DNA from: Candidatus Symbiothrix sp.
Lineage (GTDB): Bacteria; Bacteroidota; Bacteroidia; Bacteroidales; Azobacteroidaceae
NCBI GenBank assembly: GCA_031261295.1
Contig: JAISKT010000304.1
Location: 1 to 33,300, forward strand
Length of the DNA: 33,300 bases
Reading direction: 5' to 3'
Part shown: piece after piece, positions 26,761 to 33,300 of the stretch
Numbering within the stretch: position 1 is the stretch's first letter
Layout: each line of letters starts with the position of its first letter
Made by a program: the position numbers and the translations under genes
Notes under the pieces: model-generated
Database searches by the model: none
What the model saw: only the letters and a program-made list of their open reading frames with translations
Told to the model about the DNA's origin: nothing

Positions 26761-28014
26761 ATGGCCAGAAGAAGTGCAGAGCCCAGTATGATCGAAACAT
26801 TTGCGGATTTTAAGGAAAACAAAAATGTGGATAGGACAACTTTGATCAGTGTACTGGAAGAATCATTCCGGAATGTGATAAGCAAAATGTTCGGTTCGGA
26901 TGAAAATTACGATATCATCATTAACCCGGACAAGGGCGATTTTGAAATTTGGCGAAATCGCGAAGTCGTTCCGGATGATGAATTGGAAGATACCAATTTA
27001 CAAATCTCTTTGACAAAAGCCCAGGAAATAGACCCCGATTACGAAGTCGGCGAAGAAATTACCGATGCGGTGGATTTCGCGGGTTTTGGTCGCCGGGCAG
27101 TCTTGAACCTTCGCCAGGCCTTGTCTTCCAAAATATTAGAATTACAAAAAGATTCGCTCTATACTAAATATAAAGACCAGGTAGGACAAATCGTTTCCGG
27201 CGAAGTGTATCAAATCTGGAAAAAAGAACTCCTTTTATTAGACGACGAAGGGAATGAAATGATCCTTCCGAAAACCGAACAAATACCGGGTGACTTTTTC
27301 CGTAAAAACGAAAGCCGCCGCGCCGTAGTCGTAAAAGTAGAAAACCTGAACAGCAGTCCGAGAATTATTCTTTCACGTACCTCCAACTTGTTCATGCAAC
27401 GTTTGTTTGAATTGGAAGTGCCTGAAATTCACGATGGATTGATTACCATTAAACGCATCGCCCGTATTCCGGGGGAAAGAGCCAAAGTAGCTGTTGAATC
27501 GTACGATGATCGCATCGATCCCGTAGGCGCCTGCGTGGGAATGAAAGGCGCCCGTATTCATGGAATTGTTCGCGAATTGTGCAACGAAAATATAGATGTC
27601 ATCAACTATACCGCCAATGTTTCCCTTTTCATTCAACGGGCTTTGAGTCCCGCCAAAATTTCTTCCATCAAAATTCATGAGGAAGAAAAGAAAGCGGAAG
27701 TGTATCTTCGTCCCGAAGAAGTATCATTGGCCATCGGGAAAGGCGGATTGAACATCAAGTTGGCCAGCATGTTGACCGAATACGTCATCGATGTATTCCG
27801 GGATGTGGATATTGACGGAGAAGATATTTATTTGGATGAATTCTCAGATGAAATTGAAGCATGGGTAATTGATTCACTGAAAAACATTGGCTGTTATACG
27901 GCTAAAAATGTCCTGTCAATGAATCGCAGCGAAATTATAGAAAAATCGGATTTGGAAGAAAATACCGTGGATGAAGTACTTGCAATACTGAAATCCGAAT
28001 TTGAAGAAGAATAA
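26761..28014 (+). CDS. nusA: Transcription termination/antitermination factor NusA
   Basis: S1 and KH domain signatures: 'GQIVSGEVYQIWKKELLLL', 'YDDRIDPVGACVGMKGARIHGIVRELCNENIDVINY', 'EVSLAIGKGGLNIKLASMLT'. Confidence 0.97.
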   Translation: MARRSAEPSMIETFADFKENKNVDRTTLISVLEESFRNVISKMFGSDENYDIIINPDKGDFEIWRNREVVPDDELEDTNLQISLTKAQEIDPDYEVGEEITDAVDFAGFGRRAVLNLRQALSSKILELQKDSLYTKYKDQVGQIVSGEVYQIWKKELLLLDDEGNEMILPKTEQIPGDFFRKNESRRAVVVKVENLNSSPRIILSRTSNLFMQRLFELEVPEIHDGLITIKRIARIPGERAKVAVESYDDRIDPVGACVGMKGARIHGIVRELCNENIDVINYTANVSLFIQRALSPAKISSIKIHEEEKKAEVYLRPEEVSLAIGKGGLNIKLASMLTEYVIDVFRDVDIDGEDIYLDEFSDEIEAWVIDSLKNIGCYTAKNVLSMNRSEIIEKSDLEENTVDEVLAILKSEFEEE

Positions 28015-28018
28015 AAAA

Positions 28019-28106
28019 AGAGTTATAAGTTATAAATTATAAGTTATATGTGGGCAGTTGCACATTTTTTAACTCATAACTCATAATTCATAATTCATAA
28101 TTCATA
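28019..28106. repeat. Intergenic low-complexity inverted repeat between nusA and infB
   Basis: gagttataagttataaattataagttatat ... aactcataactcataattcataattcataattcataattt. Confidence 0.85.
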
Positions 28107-28116
28107 ATTTAAATAT

Positions 28117-31041
28117 ATGTCTATTAGATTAAATAAAGTAACAAGGAATTTGAATGTAGGACTTTCAACGGTAGTAGAATTCCTGCAAAAGAAAGGTTTT
28201 TCTACTGCGGCAGACCCTAACGCAAAAATTGAAGAAGACGCCTATGATCTTCTCGTAAAAGAATTTAACAAAGATAAAAATCTGAAACTTGAATCTGAAA
28301 AAATTAGCTTCGAACGTCACCAAAAAGACAAGAAAGCAAGTGTAGCCGTGGAAGGTTATGGGAGTAAGCCTAAGAAAGTGGAAGAAATAAAGACAGAGAT
28401 TCCGGAAGATATCAAACCCAAAGTGATCGTCACAGGAAGAGTTGATTTGGCTTCCATCGGGAAAAAACCAATTCCTGCAGAACCGGTAGTGGAAGAAAAA
28501 CCGGTAAAAATTCCGGTAGTGGAAGAAGAAATAATTGTAGAAGTGGAGCCGGTAGTAGAAGAACCCGATTTGGATATTGTTACAGTGGAAGAAGACGATG
28601 ACATAACGGAAGATTTTGAGGATGAAGTGGATGACGATGAGATAGAGGATGACGATGAAGATGATGCTGAAGATACTGACGAAGAAGATAAGGAAGTAGC
28701 TGAAACAGAGGAAACGGAACCTGTTGAAGAAGGGAACCAACCGGAAGATTCTCCGGAAAGTTCGGTCTTCCGCTTATCCAAGCCTCATATCGAATCGGGA
28801 ATCAAAGTGACCGGTAAAATTGATTTGTCGGCGATAAACCTTTCTACCCGCCCAAAGAAAAAAACCAAGGAAGAAAAGAAAAAAGAACGGGCCGAAAAAG
28901 AAAAGAAAGCGGCTCAGGATGCCAAATTGAAAAAAACGGCCCAGGAAGAAGCAAAAACAAGCGCCGAAAAAAGAGATAAACCCGTCCTTACCAAAAAAGC
29001 GGATTTGGATGAAGCCAAGAAAAAGAAACGCACGCGCATCAAACGCGAAAAAATAGATATTGAAAAAGGAATTCCGGCCGGACTTCCCAAAGGGGAAGGT
29101 TCCCGTTTGAAACTTCGTAAACCGGCTTCCAAAAGTGAAGTAAGCGAAGAAGATGTACAAAAACAAATCAAGGAAACGCTTGCCCGGTTGACCAATAAAG
29201 GCCAGAAAAAAGGTGCGAAATATCGTCGTGAAAAACGTGATGCCGTTTCTCAACGGCAGACCGAACAGCACGAAATAGAAGCTCAGGCAGGCAAGATAAT
29301 CAAAATCACGGAATTTGTTACGGCCAACGAATTGGCCAACATGATGAATATTCCGGTGGTGCAGATTATTTCTACCTGTATGTCTATCGGAATCATGGTT
29401 TCCATCAACCAGCGTTTGGATGCCGAAACAATCAATATCGTGGCCGACGAATTCGGTTACAAAACGGAATATGTGAGCGCCGAAGTGGTGGAAGCGATCA
29501 CCGAAGAAAAAGATAACGAAGAAGATTTGACCGCCCGTCCGCCGATCGTAACCGTAATGGGACACGTGGATCACGGTAAAACTTCTTTGCTGGATAACAT
29601 CCGGAATACCAATGTGATTGCCGGTGAAGCCGGTGGAATCACGCAACATATCGGGGCCTACAATGTGGAATTGGCCAACGGTCGAAAAATCACGTTCTTG
29701 GATACGCCGGGACACGAAGCGTTTACGGCTATGCGCGCCCGTGGAGCCAGTGTGACGGATATTGCGATTATCATTGTCGCCGCCGATGACAATGTGATGC
29801 CTCAAACGATTGAAGCGATCAACCACGCTTCCGCAGCAGGCGTTCCGATGATTTTTGCTATCAATAAAATAGACAAACCGGGCGCTAATCCCGAAAAAAT
29901 CAAGGAAACATTGGCGGGCATGAATTATCTCGTGGAAGATTGGGGAGGCAAATACCAGTCGCAGGATATTTCCGCTAAAAAAGGAGAAGGCGTTCCCGAA
30001 TTGTTGGAAAAAATATTGCTGGAAGCCGATTTATTGGAGTTAAAAGCCAATCATCAACGGCGTGCAGTCGGTTCGGTCATCGAATCTTCCTTGGACAAGG
30101 GTAGGGGATATGTCGTAACGACTCTGGTTCAGAACGGAACGCTCAAAATGGGCGATGTGGTTTTGGCCGGTACGCACTTCGGACGCATCAAGGCGATGTT
30201 TAACGAACGGAACCAGCGTATCACAGAAGCCGGGCCTTCCGAACCGGTATTACTCCTTGGATTAAACGGCGCTCCTACTGCCGGTGATACGTTCCACGTG
30301 TTGGAAACCGAACAGGAAGCCCGTGAAATTGCAAACAAACGCGAACAATTGCAACGCGAACAAGGTTTGCGTACGCAAAAACTGCTGACGTTGGACGATA
30401 TCGGTCGCCGGATCGCTATCGGCAATTTCCAACAGTTGAATGTCATTGTGAAAGGGGACGTGGACGGCTCTGTAGAAGCTTTGTCGGATTCTTTGATTCG
30501 TCTTTCTACCGAACAAATCCAGGTAAATGTCATTCACAAAGGAGTCGGACAGATTTCCGAATCGGATGTGATTTTAGCTGCCGCCTCGGATGCCATCATA
30601 GTCGGATTCCAGGTGCGTCCTTCCCAATCGGCCCGCAAGTCGGCGGAAAAAGAAGGCGTGGATATTCGCTTGTATTCGATTATCTATGATGCGATTGAAG
30701 AAGTAAAAGCCGCTATGGAAGGGATGCTTTCTCCTGAAATCAAGGAAGAAATCACCGCCAATGTGGAAGTCCGCGAAGTATTCAAGATTACCAAAGTCGG
30801 CTCGGTTGCCGGTTGTATGGTGAAGGAAGGAAAAATCAAACGCGGTAATAAAATACGCCTGATCCGGGACGGTATCGTCATTTTCACCGGCGAATTGGGT
30901 TCATTGAAACGCTTCAAAGAAGATGTGAAAGAAGTAGCCCAAGGCTACGAATGCGGATTGAACATCCACAATTTCAACGATATAAAAATCGGCGACATCG
31001 TCGAAGCATTCGAAGAAGTAGAAGTAAAACAAACTTTATAA
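28117..31041 (+). CDS. infB: Translation initiation factor IF-2
   Basis: GTPase motifs '[19 protein letters not shown]', '[18 protein letters not shown]', '[15 protein letters not shown]'. IF2-N-like N-terminus and an acidic/basic low-complexity linker. Confidence 0.98.
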   Translation: MSIRLNKVTRNLNVGLSTVVEFLQKKGFSTAADPNAKIEEDAYDLLVKEFNKDKNLKLESEKISFERHQKDKKASVAVEGYGSKPKKVEEIKTEIPEDIKPKVIVTGRVDLASIGKKPIPAEPVVEEKPVKIPVVEEEIIVEVEPVVEEPDLDIVTVEEDDDITEDFEDEVDDDEIEDDDEDDAEDTDEEDKEVAETEETEPVEEGNQPEDSPESSVFRLSKPHIESGIKVTGKIDLSAINLSTRPKKKTKEEKKKERAEKEKKAAQDAKLKKTAQEEAKTSAEKRDKPVLTKKADLDEAKKKKRTRIKREKIDIEKGIPAGLPKGEGSRLKLRKPASKSEVSEEDVQKQIKETLARLTNKGQKKGAKYRREKRDAVSQRQTEQHEIEAQAGKIIKITEFVTANELANMMNIPVVQIISTCMSIGIMVSINQRLDAETINIVADEFGYKTEYVSAEVVEAITEEKDNEEDLTARPPIVTVMGHVDHGKTSLLDNIRNTNVIAGEAGGITQHIGAYNVELANGRKITFLDTPGHEAFTAMRARGASVTDIAIIIVAADDNVMPQTIEAINHASAAGVPMIFAINKIDKPGANPEKIKETLAGMNYLVEDWGGKYQSQDISAKKGEGVPELLEKILLEADLLELKANHQRRAVGSVIESSLDKGRGYVVTTLVQNGTLKMGDVVLAGTHFGRIKAMFNERNQRITEAGPSEPVLLLGLNGAPTAGDTFHVLETEQEAREIANKREQLQREQGLRTQKLLTLDDIGRRIAIGNFQQLNVIVKGDVDGSVEALSDSLIRLSTEQIQVNVIHKGVGQISESDVILAAASDAIIVGFQVRPSQSARKSAEKEGVDIRLYSIIYDAIEEVKAAMEGMLSPEIKEEITANVEVREVFKITKVGSVAGCMVKEGKIKRGNKIRLIRDGIVIFTGELGSLKRFKEDVKEVAQGYECGLNIHNFNDIKIGDIVEAFEEVEVKQTL

Positions 31042-31137
31042 ACTAAAAACTAAGAACTAAAAACTAAAAGTTAGCTGACGCCTATTATTACCGCGCTTTG
31101 CGCAACTTTTAGTTTTTAGTTTTTAGTTTTTAACTCT
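31041..31137. repeat. Intergenic inverted repeat of (aactaaa)n heptamers between infB and cvpA
   Basis: aactaaaaactaagaactaaaaactaaaagttagctgacgc...ccgcgctttgcgcaacttttagtttttagtttttagtttttaactct. Confidence 0.9.
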
Positions 31138-31143
31138 AAAAAA

Positions 31144-31647
31144 GTGAACTGGTTAGATTTAATCATAATTGTTTGTATAGCAATAGGTTTAATAAAAGGC
31201 CTGTTTGATGGATTCATTAAACAGGTCGTTTCATTTATTGCTTTGGTTGCCGCTATCTTTTTTGCCGGGCAATTGGCAAAATTTATGCGCGATGCCCTGT
31301 TGCAATTTGATTTTTTCGCTTCCCTGTCTTCCGGTGTTTTTAGCGCGGTATGCTATATTTTGGCTTTTTCGCTTATCATCATCGCCATTGTCCTTTTGGG
31401 AAGAGTGGTGGAAGTGGCCATCAAAATGACGCCGGCCAGGGTGTTGAATCTCTTGCTGGGGGGATTGTTCGGCGCTTTAATCTGGCTGTTTTCATTAAGT
31501 ATCTTATTTAATATTTTGTTTGTTTTTGATTCGCAATCGCGGCTGATCTCTAAACAAACGCAGGAAAAATCCCTATTTTATGAAGAAGTGAAAGCGGTTG
31601 TTCCGACTGTTTATCCATTTATAAAAGAGTATTTTAAAAACCCCTGA
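31144..31647 (+). CDS. CvpA family membrane protein (GTG start)
   Basis: 'NWLDLIIIVCIAIGLIKGLFDGFIKQVVSFIALVAAIFFAGQLA', four hydrophobic segments. Confidence 0.88.
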   Translation: MNWLDLIIIVCIAIGLIKGLFDGFIKQVVSFIALVAAIFFAGQLAKFMRDALLQFDFFASLSSGVFSAVCYILAFSLIIIAIVLLGRVVEVAIKMTPARVLNLLLGGLFGALIWLFSLSILFNILFVFDSQSRLISKQTQEKSLFYEEVKAVVPTVYPFIKEYFKNP

Positions 31648-31751
31648 TCCCCTAAAGGGGACTTGGGAAAATTATATTTTCAATAGTGCAATAATATGAA
31701 CAATGATAATAATCTCTACTCTTCAAAGTCCCCTTCAGGGGATTTAGGGGT
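31640..31751. repeat. Palindromic repeat element spanning the cvpA 3' end, the intergenic region and the sufB 5' coding region
   Basis: Left arm acccctgatcccctaaaggggacttg (31640-31665) matches the reverse complement of the right arm aaagtccccttcaggggatttaggggt (31725-31751). Confidence 0.88.
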
Positions 31752-33177
31752 ATTGAACGAATTTACGAACAAAGACTATGAATATGGCTTTGTTACGGAC
31801 ATAAAAACGGATTTCATTCCCAAAGGGCTGAATGAAGATATTGTCCGCCTGATTTCTACGAAAAAAAACGAACCGGAATGGTTGTTGGATTTCCGCTTAA
31901 AGGCTTTTCGCTATTGGTTGACATTGGAGATGCCCGAATGGGCGCACCTCCAAATCCCCCTGATTGATTATCAGGATATTATCTATTATGCGGCTCCGAA
32001 AACGAAAGAAGGGCCTAAAAGCATGGATGAAGTGGATCCCGAATTATTGAAGACTTTCGATAAATTGGGTATTCCCTTGCACGAACAGGCAATGCACGCC
32101 GGCATGGCGGTTGATGCCGTCATGGACAGCGTTTCCGTAACGACCACCTATAAAAAAGACCTGGCTGAAAAAGGAATTATTTTTTGTTCGTTCAGTGAAG
32201 CCGTTCAGGATCATCCCGGTTTGGTACAAAAATATTTGGGAAGTGTCGTTCCCTATCGCGATAATTTTTTTGCGGCGCTCAATTCCGCTGTTTTCAGCGA
32301 CGGTTCGTTTGTCTTTATACCCAAAGGTGTACGTTGCCTGAGGGAATTATCCACTTATTTCCGGATCAACGCCATGAACACCGGCCAATTTGAACGTACC
32401 TTGATTGTGGCGGAAGAAGACGCTTACGTCAGTTACCTGGAAGGCTGTACCGCTCCGATGCGCGATGAAAATCAATTGCACGCGGCCATTGTGGAAATAG
32501 TAGTATTGGATCGTGCCGAAGTTAAATATTCAACCGTTCAAAACTGGTATCCCGGCGACAAAAATGGAGTGGGGGGGATTTATAATTTTGTGACGAAAAG
32601 AGGGATCTGCAAAGGCGAATCGTCTAAAATCTCCTGGACACAAGTGGAAACCGGTTCGGCCATTACCTGGAAATACCCGAGTTGTATCTTGGCCGGCGAT
32701 AATTCCATCGGTGAGTTTTATTCGGTAGCGGTAACCAACAACTTCCAGCAAGCGGATACAGGCACGAAAATGATTCATCTGGGCAAAAATACGAAAAGCC
32801 GGATTGTTTCCAAAGGGATTTCTTCCGGGAGAAGCCAGAACAGTTACCGCGGTTTGGTACGCATCAACAAAGGGGCGGAAAATGCCCGCAATCATTCGCA
32901 ATGCGACAGCTTGCTGCTGAGCGATACCTCCGGGGCACACACGTTTCCCTACATGGATATCCAAAACGAATCGGCCATTGTGGAACACGAAGCCACGACT
33001 TCCAAAATCAGCGAAGACCAGTTGTTTTACTGCAATCAGCGGGGAATACCAACCGAAGAAGCAGTCAGCTTGATCGTAAACGGCTATGCCAAAGAAGTAT
33101 TGAACAAACTTCCAATGGAATTTGCGGTAGAGGCGCAGAAGTTGCTGCAAGTGAGTTTGGAAGGCAGCGTGGGATAA
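31696..33177 (+). CDS. sufB: Fe-S cluster assembly protein SufB
   Basis: '[31 protein letters not shown]', '[23 protein letters not shown]', '[34 protein letters not shown]', '[13 protein letters not shown]'. Confidence 0.97.
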   Translation: MNNDNNLYSSKSPSGDLGVLNEFTNKDYEYGFVTDIKTDFIPKGLNEDIVRLISTKKNEPEWLLDFRLKAFRYWLTLEMPEWAHLQIPLIDYQDIIYYAAPKTKEGPKSMDEVDPELLKTFDKLGIPLHEQAMHAGMAVDAVMDSVSVTTTYKKDLAEKGIIFCSFSEAVQDHPGLVQKYLGSVVPYRDNFFAALNSAVFSDGSFVFIPKGVRCLRELSTYFRINAMNTGQFERTLIVAEEDAYVSYLEGCTAPMRDENQLHAAIVEIVVLDRAEVKYSTVQNWYPGDKNGVGGIYNFVTKRGICKGESSKISWTQVETGSAITWKYPSCILAGDNSIGEFYSVAVTNNFQQADTGTKMIHLGKNTKSRIVSKGISSGRSQNSYRGLVRINKGAENARNHSQCDSLLLSDTSGAHTFPYMDIQNESAIVEHEATTSKISEDQLFYCNQRGIPTEEAVSLIVNGYAKEVLNKLPMEFAVEAQKLLQVSLEGSVG

Positions 33178-33300
33178 ATAGAATAACCTGAGTTCCGGAT
33201 AAGAAAACCTCATTTATACCTAATTTTCCGAACAGAACAACCTCAGTAGCAATAAGTTTATATATCACGAACCACATTACCTCATTAAAAGCAACCGCGC

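Noticed and set aside
28590-28735. Highly acidic D/E run in IF-2
   Set aside because: Low-complexity linker of the IF-2 N-terminal region, which is variable in Bacteroidetes; not taken as novel.
28774-29826. 350-aa minus-strand ORF (and 28165-28740, 28356-28781)
   Set aside because: F/R/G- or S-rich antisense of the infB low-complexity and GTPase regions; not credible genes.
31041-31137. Simple intrinsic terminator after infB
   Set aside because: The stem is heptamer repeats shared with other spacers and sits within a conserved operon; a dispersed repeat explains it better.
32530-33213. 227-aa minus-strand ORF opposite sufB
   Set aside because: Antisense to strongly conserved SufB sequence.
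33185-33286. Recurring aacct(c/g)a motifs after sufB
   Set aside because: Irregular spacing (about 21, 33 and 40 bp) and truncated by the window edge; not enough to call a repeat array.

Overview
This is a Bacteroidetes (Bacteroidales-like) chromosomal window, judged from TAnnTTTG promoters, SusC/SusD proteins, a T9SS sorting tail and the rimP-nusA-infB-cvpA-sufB block. From left to right it contains: the 3' end of an Rpn-family (PD-(D/E)XK) transposase/nuclease; a nested palindromic repeat; a two-gene surface-protein operon with near-identical 249-bp Big2 tandem repeats; a long structured RNA candidate with its own promoter and T-run; a TPP (THI-element) riboswitch followed by a TonB-dependent receptor; a TetR/TolC/MFP/RND efflux operon ending in a PII-like gene; a translationally coupled three-gene operon with two uncharacterised proteins and a GT2 glycosyltransferase; a BadF-type (GlcNAc kinase-like) kinase and an orphan DNA methyltransferase; a SusC/SusD/zinc-metallohydrolase/DUF4302/T9SS-cargo locus; and the translation/Suf block, whose gene junctions are full of inverted and tandem low-complexity repeats. 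The observations most worth following up are: (1) a palindromic repeat element whose arms overlap the end of cvpA and an in-frame stretch of the sufB N-terminus; (2) the uncharacterised gene pair at 14088-14988; (3) the rod-like ncRNA candidate at about 3279-3507; (4) heptamer-armed intergenic inverted repeats that share a 12-bp core. No searches were run. Family calls come from reading the motifs.
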